A stretch of 12,695 bases of DNA from Thermohalobaculum sp039033215 (GTDB lineage: Bacteria; Pseudomonadota; Alphaproteobacteria; Rhodobacterales; Rhodobacteraceae), in NCBI GenBank assembly GCA_039033215.1, contig JBCCDA010000113.1:1-12695 (forward strand), given 5' to 3'. The first letter of the stretch is position 1. Every line of letters starts with the position of its first letter. The position numbers and the translations under genes are program-made. Below, piece by piece: positions 6,023 through 12,695 of this stretch. The notes below the pieces were generated by a model, which was not told the origin of the DNA, made no database searches, and was given only the letters and a program-made list of their open reading frames with translations.

Positions 6023-7308
6023 CGAGGCAGGCGCCGTTGAACGCACCCCGGGATCTCTCCTTGCACGGCGCGCCGGACGGCACAGGCCCGGCCCCGCTGG
6101 CGGTGGTGCTGAAGGGTTACCCAAGGCTCTCCGAGACGTTCATCGCGCAGGAGTTGCTGGCGCTTCAGGAGCGCGGCCACCGGTTTGCGATCTGGTCGCT
6201 GCGCCATCCCTATGACGGCGGCAGGACGCACCCCATCCATGACCGGATCACGGCCCCCTGCCACTATCTGCCGGAATACCTTCATCGCCACCCCTTGCGG
6301 CTGTTGCGGGCCTGGCGGATCGCGCGGCGTCTGCCGGGCTACGGCGCTGCGTGGTCGGCCTGGCGGCGCGATCTGGCGCGCGACCGGACCCGCAACCGGG
6401 TGCGCCGCTGGGGACAGGCCCTGGTGCTGGCCGCCGAACTGCCTGCCGAGACACGGCTTCTCTACGCTCACTTCCTGCACACACCTGCCTCGGTCACGCG
6501 CTATGCCGCGATCATGCGGGGCCTGGCCTGGGGCGTTTCTGCCCATGCCAAGGACATCTGGACCATCCCCGATTGGGAGAAGACCGAGAAACTGGCAGAG
6601 GCGCGCTTTGCCGTGACTTGCACCGGGACGGGGGCGGCGGAGCTGCGTCGGCTGGCGCCTGACCCCGACCGCGTCGGTCTGGTCTACCATGGCCTCGACC
6701 TCTCGCGTTTTCCGGCCCCGGTGACGCGGCCCTCGAAGACCGACAAGATCCGTATCCTGTCCGTGGGACGGCTGGTCGAAAAGAAGGGGTATGACGACCT
6801 GATCCGGGGGCTAGCCGAGATCACGGACATGCTGGATTGGGAGTTTCACCACATCGGCGGGGGCGAACTGGGCAACAGTCTCAAACACCTGGCATACGAG
6901 AACGGCATTGAGGCACTCGTCACGTTCCACGGCAAGCAGAACCAGACCCAGGTGGTCCAGGCGATGCGCGACGCCGATATCTTCGTCCTGCCTTCCAAGA
7001 TCGCATCGGACGGCGACCGGGACGGGTTGCCAAACGTCCTGATGGAGGCTGCGTCGCAGAAGCTGCCGATCCTCTCGACAAACGTCTCGGCCATCCCCGA
7101 GTTCATCGCCAGCGGCGTTCATGGCCACCTGATCCCGTCCTCGGCTCCCGAGGAGCTTGCACGGGCGATCGAGGAGATGGCGGCTGACCCGGACGGCCGC
7201 GCTCGGATGGCCGAGGCCGCCTATCAGCGCCTGATTGCTGACTTCACAATGGATGCCGGCATCGACCTGCTCGAAGATCGCCTCTCCCGTGCATTGATCG
7301 CAGGCTGA
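6019..7308 (+). CDS. GT4 family glycosyltransferase, first of two
   Basis: A 429-residue GT-B glycosyltransferase. After a non-conserved, probably flexible N-terminus of about 27 residues comes the acceptor-domain motif GYPRLSETFI (33-42), typical of exopolysaccharide GT4 enzymes such as the colanic-acid and amylovoran group. A HAKDIW segment (176-181), VYHGLDL (222-228), the donor-domain start LSVGRLVEKKGYDDLI (247-262) and the EX7E-type catalytic element follow. In the last, Asp335 takes the first acidic place and Glu343 the second (DGLPNVLME), followed by PILSTNVSAIPEF. Retaining sugar transfer from a nucleotide sugar is the family role. The start is GTG at 6019, overlapping the upstream TGA as GTGA, which implies translational coupling; a start further in is possible because the first 27 residues are not family-like. 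It is followed by a 3-bp gap and the second GT4. Confidence 0.9.
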   Translation: MTRQAPLNAPRDLSLHGAPDGTGPAPLAVVLKGYPRLSETFIAQELLALQERGHRFAIWSLRHPYDGGRTHPIHDRITAPCHYLPEYLHRHPLRLLRAWRIARRLPGYGAAWSAWRRDLARDRTRNRVRRWGQALVLAAELPAETRLLYAHFLHTPASVTRYAAIMRGLAWGVSAHAKDIWTIPDWEKTEKLAEARFAVTCTGTGAAELRRLAPDPDRVGLVYHGLDLSRFPAPVTRPSKTDKIRILSVGRLVEKKGYDDLIRGLAEITDMLDWEFHHIGGGELGNSLKHLAYENGIEALVTFHGKQNQTQVVQAMRDADIFVLPSKIASDGDRDGLPNVLMEAASQKLPILSTNVSAIPEFIASGVHGHLIPSSAPEELARAIEEMAADPDGRARMAEAAYQRLIADFTMDAGIDLLEDRLSRALIAG

Positions 7309-7311
7309 GCC

Positions 7312-8373
7312 ATGCAGCCCCGGATCGCCGTCTACTCTCCTGCGAAATCACCGGACGACCCCAACCCCTCCGGCGAGCGAACGATCGTGCGCCACCTCCT
7401 GACCGCCCTGCGGCTTGCGGGATATGCGCCGGAGGTTCCCTCGGACTTACGCCTTCTGGAAGTTGACGGCGATAGCGAACGCCAGACTGCACTGGCCACG
7501 CAGGCGGCGGCGGAGGCCTCGCGGCTTATCGAGCATTACCGACATGCACCGCCCGACCTCTGGTACACGTACCACTGCTACTACAAGTGTCCCGACCTGA
7601 TTGGCCCCGTCGTCTCGAAAGCGCTTGGAATCCCCTACATCATCCAGCAACCGTCCCTCTCGCCGCGACGCGAGATCGGTCCCTGGGCAGGGTTTGCAAA
7701 GGCCTGCCACGAAGCGATTTCGACTGCCGATCTTCTGTTCTGGACGACCCATCGAGATCTGGGGGCACTCGAGGATGCCGGTCTCGCGGCCAAGCTGGTC
7801 CGTCTGCCGCCAATCGTGACCGCGAACGCGACGCCAAGGCACCTGCCCTCCCGGTCGCCGCTGAACCTTCTGACCGTCGCGATGATGCGTACCGGCGACA
7901 AGCTGGAGAGCTACCGGAGGCTGGCGGCGGGGCTGGAGCGGTTGGATGCCCCCTGGCGTCTGCGGGTCGTGGGGGACGGCCCCGCGCAGGAGGAGGTCCA
8001 CTGGCTCTTCCGGGCCTTCGGCGATGCCGTCACGTGGCTCGGCGCACTATCTCACGACGACATCGAGGAGGAGTACGCATCGGCGGACATTCTCGTCTGG
8101 CCCGGTGTCGGTGAGGGGATCGGCATGGTCTACCTGGAGGCGCAGGGCGCCGGTGTGCCCGTCGTCGCAGAGGACCATCCGGCCCAGCGCGATGTCGTTG
8201 TGGGCCGTCTGACTTCCCCGGGGAATCCTGTCGACTTCGCGGCGCGCATCCGCGCCGTCGCCGCTGAGCGGGAAAGCCAATCGCGCACGGCGCGGGCTCG
8301 CATCATGGCACGGCACACGCCCGGTGCTGTCTCAGGCATTCTGCGCAACGAGCTTGGGCGGCTGATCAAATGA
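7312..8373 (+). CDS. GT4 family glycosyltransferase, second of two
   Basis: A 353-residue GT-B enzyme, shorter than its upstream neighbour. The N-terminal domain begins with RIAVYSPAKSPDDPNPSGER, a donor/acceptor loop with a Gly-containing turn, and includes the unusual aromatic/Cys run WYTYHCYYKCPD (84-95). The C-terminal donor domain has LTVAMMRTGDK (187-197), VVGDGPAQ (219-226), WLGALSHDDI (242-251), and a perfect EX7E element with Glu268 and Glu276, followed by GVPVVAEDHPAQRDVV. The ATG is 3 bp after the stop of the first GT4 and has no strong Shine-Dalgarno, so coupling to upstream translation is likely. Its own stop overlaps the ATG of the phosphatase (ATGA). Donor and acceptor are unknown. 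The two GT4 genes share the fold, but their N-terminal domains look different enough that they likely add different sugars or linkages. Confidence 0.88.
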   Translation: MQPRIAVYSPAKSPDDPNPSGERTIVRHLLTALRLAGYAPEVPSDLRLLEVDGDSERQTALATQAAAEASRLIEHYRHAPPDLWYTYHCYYKCPDLIGPVVSKALGIPYIIQQPSLSPRREIGPWAGFAKACHEAISTADLLFWTTHRDLGALEDAGLAAKLVRLPPIVTANATPRHLPSRSPLNLLTVAMMRTGDKLESYRRLAAGLERLDAPWRLRVVGDGPAQEEVHWLFRAFGDAVTWLGALSHDDIEEEYASADILVWPGVGEGIGMVYLEAQGAGVPVVAEDHPAQRDVVVGRLTSPGNPVDFAARIRAVAAERESQSRTARARIMARHTPGAVSGILRNELGRLIK

Positions 8374-8948
8374 CACAGATCGCGCTGCTCCGTCACTATC
8401 CCACCGCCTGGAACGCCCAGCGGCGATTGCAGGGGCAGACGGATGTACCCCTCACCGCAGAAGCACGCGAGACGTTGCAGGGGTTGGCCCTGCCGCCACC
8501 GTGGGACACGGCGCGGATCGTCGCCTCGACCCTGTCACGGGCGCGCGAGACGGCCCAGATTCTGGCACCCGACAGAGACATCGATGTCGACGCCCGGCTG
8601 GTCGAGCTGTCCTGGGGCGAATGGGAGGGGCAGACCGCGCACGCGCTGTTGAAGGATCCGGCCAACGGGTTTCGCCCGACACATGAATGGGGCCCTGACA
8701 CGAAAGCGCCCGGCGGCGAGAGCGCGCGTGAGGCCTGGGAGCGGGCACGCCCTGCGCTCGCCGACATCGCGGACGGGCCACCGGCACTGGTCGTGACCCA
8801 CAAGGCGCTGATGCGGCTGATCTTGACGCGGGCCACGGACGGCGCGCCCCCCGAGATCAAGCGCGGGCGTCTCTATCCGCTGACCCTTCGGCCCACTGGT
8901 CTGCCGCGTGACCCGGGCGAACCCCTGCGGCTGGTGGATCGGACATGA
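8370..8948 (+). CDS. Histidine phosphatase family protein (phosphoglycerate mutase-like)
   Basis: A 192-residue branch-1 histidine phosphatase. The catalytic set is visible: Arg8-His9 in LLRHYPTAWN (the His is the phospho-acceptor), Arg57 in STLSRARETA, Glu79 in VELSWGEWEG as the likely proton donor, and His144 in VVTHKALM. Two departures from the common pattern are RHYPTAWN in place of RHG(E/Q)T and HK in place of HG after the second His. The family includes phosphoglycerate mutases, alpha-ribazole phosphatase and sugar phosphatases; there is no cobalamin or glycolysis gene here. Sitting between glycosyltransferases in one coupled operon, it most plausibly dephosphorylates a sugar phosphate or another intermediate of the glycan pathway. 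It overlaps both neighbours by 4 bp (ATGA at 8370-8373 and 8945-8948). Confidence 0.87.
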   Translation: MTQIALLRHYPTAWNAQRRLQGQTDVPLTAEARETLQGLALPPPWDTARIVASTLSRARETAQILAPDRDIDVDARLVELSWGEWEGQTAHALLKDPANGFRPTHEWGPDTKAPGGESAREAWERARPALADIADGPPALVVTHKALMRLILTRATDGAPPEIKRGRLYPLTLRPTGLPRDPGEPLRLVDRT

Positions 8949-10087
8949 GCGCGATCGTCTTCCTGTCCTGCCATCTGTCGGGGACCGGGCATCTGGTGCG
9001 GACACTGGCCCTTGCCCGTGCAGCACGCAAACGCGGCCATGATGTCACAGTCATCTCCGGCGGGCGCCCGCTCGAGCATGTGGACGTCTCGGGGCTGGAT
9101 ATCGTGCAACTGCCGCCGCTGACAGTCAGGGATCTGGATTTTTCGACGCTTCGCAAGGCGGACGGCCGTGAGGCAGACGCGGACTACATGGAGGGGCGCA
9201 AGACCGTCCTGAAGAATGCGGTCCGGGCGCTCAGGCCAGATGCTCTGGTGACCGAGCTGTTTCCGCTGGGCCGGCGCGCGCTTGCGGCCGAGTTCCTTCT
9301 GGCAATCGAGACAGCGCATGCCTCAGGGTCCGGGCAGCCCGTGCGTGTGGTCTGTTCGGTCCGCGATGCGCCCGAGCCCAAGCCACACCGCATTGCCGAG
9401 ACGGCGTCCGTGCTGGCACGCAGCTATGATGCCGTGCTGGTCCACGGGGACGCAGACTTCCTGCCGCTGTCCGAGACCTGGCCGCTGAAGGGGCCGGGCC
9501 TGCCGCCGGTGCGCCACACCGGCTACGTTGTCGGCCCCATGCCGCTTGCCCTCGCGCACAATCCCGGCGTGTTGGTCAGTGCGGGGGGCGGCACACTGGG
9601 CCAGCGGTTGCTCGAGGTTGCTGCGGATGCCTCGCGCTTGTCGTCGCGCCCCTGGCACCTCCTGGTGGGCGGGCCAGATGCGGGCGCGCGGGCCCAGGCA
9701 CTGCTGGCCAGCCATGGGCATGACAATCTGACGGTAGAGCCGGTGCGGCGGGACTACCGGGCGCTCATGGCGTCAGCCGATTGCTCGATCAGTCTCTGCG
9801 GATACAACACCGCCGTTGAGCTCGCACAGTGCCAGACGCCTGCCGTGCTGGTCCCGTCCGAGGAAGGCGGCGAGCACGAGCAACTCATCCGCGCAAGACG
9901 CCTTGCGACCTATCCAGGGATCAGCTTGCTGCGCGATGCGATGCTGGATCCCGCCATACTCGCGGAGACCGCCGATCAGGCCGCCGCTGCCCCACGACGC
10001 GCGCCCATACCGCTTCAATGCGATGACGGCGATGCCGCGATCGCACGGATCGAGGAGCTGCTGACACCGCAGCACGCACCCCAATGA
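8945..10087 (+). CDS. COG4671-type glycosyltransferase (GT28-like), second copy
   Basis: A 380-residue GT-B glycosyltransferase, distantly paralogous to the operon's first gene. The N-terminal Gly loop reads LSGTGHLVRTLALARA (11-26), close to the MurG acceptor-domain loop, followed by VTVISGG (34-40). VTELFPLGRR (102-111) corresponds in position to DKEPWGFRQEL of the first copy. The donor half has VSAGGGTLG (211-219), LLVGGPDAG (239-247), and LCGYNTAVELAQCQTPAVLVP (284-304) with GGEHEQLIRARRL behind it. The Cys residues around 280-296 are unusual for the family and absent from the first copy, apart from one. Inverting transfer from a UDP-sugar is the family expectation; the actual substrate is unknown. 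ATG overlaps the phosphatase stop, and the last bases overlap the methyltransferase start (ATGA at 10084-10087). Confidence 0.87.
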   Translation: MSAIVFLSCHLSGTGHLVRTLALARAARKRGHDVTVISGGRPLEHVDVSGLDIVQLPPLTVRDLDFSTLRKADGREADADYMEGRKTVLKNAVRALRPDALVTELFPLGRRALAAEFLLAIETAHASGSGQPVRVVCSVRDAPEPKPHRIAETASVLARSYDAVLVHGDADFLPLSETWPLKGPGLPPVRHTGYVVGPMPLALAHNPGVLVSAGGGTLGQRLLEVAADASRLSSRPWHLLVGGPDAGARAQALLASHGHDNLTVEPVRRDYRALMASADCSISLCGYNTAVELAQCQTPAVLVPSEEGGEHEQLIRARRLATYPGISLLRDAMLDPAILAETADQAAAAPRRAPIPLQCDDGDAAIARIEELLTPQHAPQ

Positions 10088-10794
10088 CGCGCCCCGTCCC
10101 CCGCCGCATCCACGACACAATAGAGACCAGCGAGCGGATGGCCGATATCACGCGGCGCGCGCGCACCGATCTTCGATACCTTCATGACGACAGGACCCGC
10201 CAGCACGTGGCTGATGCCGTGCGGGCGCTTGGACGCGTGCTGGACGTCGGCGACGGGATGCGGGGCACCATGCCCGATGGCCCGGCGGTCGAGACGCTGG
10301 ACCTGAACGACATAGACGCGGCGGACGAGAACCTGACCCGCCCCGACATTCTTGGTGACGTGTGCCAGCCTTTCCCCGACTGGATGCAGGGGCGCTACGA
10401 TGCCGTGATCGCCTTTGCGATCCTCGAGCATGTCTACGATCCCTCAGCCGCGGTCGCGAACTTCCGCGCAGCATTACGTCCCGGTGGGCGGCTCTTCCTC
10501 TACGTGCCGTGGATGTGGCGCTACCACGCCCCGCGCTCGCTGGTCTTTCAGGACTACCAACGCCTCAGCCGCGACGGCATGGCCTACCTGCTGCGCGACT
10601 TCGAGGAAGTCACCCTTTATCCTCTTCGGGGCAAATACTCGGCGATCCTGAATATGCTCAAGGTCTGGAAACGCCGAGTCGAGCGTCCCTTCGGCGGGCG
10701 GTTGAACAAGCTGCTCGACGCCCGCGTGAGCGATCACCGCAACACAATCCAGGCAAGCGGATACTTCGCCGAAGCCATCCGACCCATGAGCTGA
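10084..10794 (+). CDS. SAM-dependent methyltransferase (class I, degenerate motif I), end of glycan operon
   Basis: A 236-residue methyltransferase-like protein. Motif I is RVLDVGDGMRG (51-61), in which the usual GxGxG is altered to GDGMRG. Later elements fit a Methyltransf_11 fold: VETLDLNDID (69-78) as motif II, YDAVIAFAILEHVYDP (105-120) with the Glu-His pair, and LRPGGRLFLYVPW (131-143). The C-terminal third (HAPRSLVFQDYQRLSRDG, then a basic Lys/Arg-rich region at about 193-214) resembles methyltransferases of polysaccharide clusters that cap or modify sugars. No signal peptide or membrane helix is evident. It is the last gene of the coupled run and ends 9 bp from the convergent dabA stop with no terminator between. 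Either O-methylation of the glycan or a chain-length-limiting cap is plausible; the altered motif leaves open weak or modified SAM binding. Confidence 0.82.
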   Translation: MTRPVPRRIHDTIETSERMADITRRARTDLRYLHDDRTRQHVADAVRALGRVLDVGDGMRGTMPDGPAVETLDLNDIDAADENLTRPDILGDVCQPFPDWMQGRYDAVIAFAILEHVYDPSAAVANFRAALRPGGRLFLYVPWMWRYHAPRSLVFQDYQRLSRDGMAYLLRDFEEVTLYPLRGKYSAILNMLKVWKRRVERPFGGRLNKLLDARVSDHRNTIQASGYFAEAIRPMS

Positions 10795-10803
10795 ACAGCG
10801 AGA

Positions 10804-12695
10804 CTACCCGGCCGCCGCCAGCTTCACCGGTTGGGCCGGCGCTTCGGACATCGGCGACCATTTGAGGTCACCATCGTAGCGCCAGGCCATCCGCCCGCTT
10901 TCGTCCAGCGCAAACAGATGGAGCCAGCGGTTGTCGAACAGCGCGCGCACCCCGTCGTGGCGTTCAAGGATATCGCTCATCGCCTCACGCGGGGCCTCGA
11001 TGCACACCGAGAGACGGAGCGGCTCGTGGGCATAGTCCTCGCCGTCGTAGACGGATTGCCAGGGCAGACCTGAGCGCAAGATGCCGCCGTTGCCTTCGAC
11101 AACCCCGATCCCGCCGGTCACGTTGTGCAGAAGCTTGTTGCCGGACCCGAAGACTTCGGGCGCGACGGTCGAGCCGTAGTATTGCAGGCTGATCCAGCTG
11201 GCGACGACGACCGGCGCGGTCATGATAAGCTCGAGCACACCGAAATCCTTGTCCCCTTTCCAATCGTAGTCGTGGAGGAAGGCCCGCCCCGCGAGGCTCT
11301 TTCCTGCCGTCCGACGGCGCGGTGCGGCGACAAAGGCCTTGCAGCCTGCCAGCGCCCATTCAGGCCGCGTCTCGGCCCAATCGCGGCTGCGCAACCAAAC
11401 GTCTCCAGTGCCTGACGCACGCGGTAGCCTAAGCGCACGCTCGCTCCGGGTCACCGACCCCGCGGCGGCAAACCAGATCCGTGCCTGCTTCAGATCCGCT
11501 GTATGATCTAGCGACAGATGATCCGCCTCGTAGAGGGTCATCGCGTCCGTTGTGGTGTCGTGCAGGGCGCCGACAAATAGCGTGTCTTCGGGGATCTCGA
11601 TCCCCCTCTCGGCCAGTCCTTCGCGCACCTCCGGAGCATTCAGCAGACCGGCAAGCAGACGGGCGTTCACCTCGCCTGAGTAGCCACCACAGGCCCCGCA
11701 GTGAAGGCCGCTGGCAAAGGGATTGTTGACCACATTGGCCCCGTGCCCGGCCAGTACGACGAGCCGTGCAAACCCTTCGGTGAAGGACATGGCGCGCAAG
11801 ATCGTCTCGGCCGCATCCGTCTGAGCTGCCAGATCCAGCGCGGGGTCGAGACGCGGCGCCGGTCCGCCCGGCGTCTCGTTCGGCGCAAGGTTCAACGCAT
11901 CCCGGACCAGTCTTCCCACATAGATCGGTCCGGTCGCCTCGACGAAAGCGAACGACGACACGGCCGCCAGTTTGAACCGGCCCCATGCGCGCCCAGCACG
12001 TGCCCTGAAGCGGGCAATCTGATCGGCATTGGTGTCCTCGCCCCGGGAGGTCGAGGACACACCAGGGTTGAGCAGTACTGGCAGGCGCAGCTCGTCGACG
12101 TCTGACGCAAACCCTTTGTGCGAGGCTGTCAGGCCGAAGAAGCCCGCGAACCCCAGCGTCCGGATGCGGGGGTCGGTCGCCTCGAGCGCCCGGCGGAACA
12201 CCTCCGAGCGCACATCGATACAGAACGCGGCCTGAAGCGAGGGACGGGCACCTTGCACGGCGGGCGCCGGTGCCGAAAGCGTGCTGGCTAAATCGCGTTG
12301 CGCGGCCCTTTCCCATGCCTCCTGAAGGACCGCATTGACCTGGAGATCCGTGTCGGGAACCAGCGCTGCCGCATGCGCCCGCTTCACCTCCTCCCATCTG
12401 TCGGCGATCTGGTCTTCATACTGCACGAAGAGCGCTTGGTCCCACAGGAGCCGGATGGTCAGTAGATCCGTGATCGTCTGATCGCTCCTGCCCGCGAGCT
12501 CGGCTTGCCACAGGTGATACCGGGCGACCTGCGCCCACCCCCCGAGGGTGAAGAGCAGCTGGTGGAGGTAGGTCTCGAGCGCGGCCTCCGGCAGACCGAG
12601 CCGTTCGATGGCATGCGTCCGCGCCTCCGCCGCCCTGTCCGGCGTTTCACTGACGAATTGCGCGAAGCCCTTCAGGCCAGCGATCTCCGGTGAAA
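10804..12695 (-). CDS. dabA: DabA, inorganic carbon transporter subunit (DUF2309), C-terminal part
   Basis: The reading frame is open from the right edge (12695) to TAG at 10806-10804, giving about 630 residues of a protein that is usually around 800 or more. DabA is the beta-carbonic-anhydrase-like cytoplasmic subunit that works with the membrane protein DabB to accumulate bicarbonate. The zinc-site residues are visible: Cys and Asp in FCIDVRSE (Cys codon 12222-12220), His in LAGHGANVV (codon 11745-11743) and Cys in LHCGACGG (codon 11700-11698). The His-to-Cys distance is 15 residues, the same as in the characterised Halothiobacillus protein (H524, C539). The conserved tail LLHNVTGGIGVVEGNGG and LPWQSVYDGE is present. 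An internal GTG at 12426 is not a start: family-like sequence (LWDQALFVQYEDQ) continues upstream of it. The partner dabB is expected beyond the right edge but is not seen. Confidence 0.93.
   Translation of the reverse strand, partial: SPEIAGLKGFAQFVSETPDRAAEARTHAIERLGLPEAALETYLHQLLFTLGGWAQVARYHLWQAELAGRSDQTITDLLTIRLLWDQALFVQYEDQIADRWEEVKRAHAAALVPDTDLQVNAVLQEAWERAAQRDLASTLSAPAPAVQGARPSLQAAFCIDVRSEVFRRALEATDPRIRTLGFAGFFGLTASHKGFASDVDELRLPVLLNPGVSSTSRGEDTNADQIARFRARAGRAWGRFKLAAVSSFAFVEATGPIYVGRLVRDALNLAPNETPGGPAPRLDPALDLAAQTDAAETILRAMSFTEGFARLVVLAGHGANVVNNPFASGLHCGACGGYSGEVNARLLAGLLNAPEVREGLAERGIEIPEDTLFVGALHDTTTDAMTLYEADHLSLDHTADLKQARIWFAAAGSVTRSERALRLPRASGTGDVWLRSRDWAETRPEWALAGCKAFVAAPRRRTAGKSLAGRAFLHDYDWKGDKDFGVLELIMTAPVVVASWISLQYYGSTVAPEVFGSGNKLLHNVTGGIGVVEGNGGILRSGLPWQSVYDGEDYAHEPLRLSVCIEAPREAMSDILERHDGVRALFDNRWLHLFALDESGRMAWRYDGDLKWSPMSEAPAQPVKLAAAG

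Noticed and set aside
5390..6690. Long - strand open frames opposite the first two glycosyltransferase genes
   Set aside because: Their translations are Arg/Pro/Ala-rich shadows; the + strand frames carry conserved catalytic motifs and coupled starts.
11429..12397. Open frame of 322 codons on the - strand overlapping dabA in another frame
   Set aside because: Same strand, shifted frame, Arg/Gly/Ala-rich with no recognisable motif; dabA explains this DNA fully.
12424..12426. GTG as start codon of dabA
   Set aside because: The frame stays open and family-like up to the window edge, and the protein would be too short for DabA.
1..12695. CRISPR arrays, insertion sequences, integrase genes, tRNA or rRNA genes
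   Set aside because: I looked for spaced repeats, terminal inverted repeats, transposase motifs and cloverleaf patterns and found none that hold up. The only regular repeat block is the 44-bp operator-like one at 1036-1079, which has no spacers of CRISPR size.

Overview
The window is high-GC DNA with dense genes, short spacers and many stop/start overlaps. A VPLPA-type C-terminal sorting signal, a DUF1178 protein end, a pair of COG4671-type glycosyltransferases and a DabA-type inorganic carbon transporter subunit together suggest an alphaproteobacterium, most likely from the Rhodobacterales. That placement is inferred from family content; there is no rRNA or other marker in the window.

Layout. 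(1) 1-180 is the 3' end of a DUF1178 gene on the + strand. It converges on a class I SAM-dependent methyltransferase on the - strand (185-1012). (2) 1013-1431 is a shared upstream region between that methyltransferase and a divergent, secreted VPLPA-CTERM protein (1432-2016). Next to the methyltransferase start it carries four head-to-tail 11-bp units that resemble an OmpR/PhoB-type operator. A GC-rich hairpin with a T-rich tail follows the VPLPA-CTERM gene. (3) 2177-4615 (-) encodes a large MscS-type mechanosensitive channel with a signal peptide, many membrane segments and an acidic Asp/Gly-rich loop. (4) 4799-10794 (+) is a tightly coupled six-gene operon: COG4671-type glycosyltransferase, GT4 glycosyltransferase, second GT4 glycosyltransferase, histidine-type phosphatase, second COG4671-type glycosyltransferase, methyltransferase. 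Five consecutive junctions are 4-bp overlaps or a 3-bp gap. (5) 10804-12695 (-) is the C-terminal three quarters or so of DabA. It converges on the operon with only 9 bp between and runs off the window end.

How the genes fit together. The operon looks like a cytoplasmic assembly line for one surface or secreted glycan, or a glycolipid: up to four sugar transfers, a dephosphorylation step and a methylation. No polymerase, flippase, ABC exporter or nucleotide-sugar enzyme is present, so the product, acceptor and export route cannot be read from this window. The VPLPA-CTERM protein belongs to a class sorted by an exosortase in bacteria that make exopolysaccharide, which fits a cell-envelope theme, but no exosortase gene is visible. 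The channel (osmotic protection) and DabA (bicarbonate accumulation with a DabB partner expected just beyond the right edge) appear functionally separate from the operon. The best candidates for something undescribed are the six-gene glycan operon and the 11-bp repeat operator in front of the first methyltransferase.
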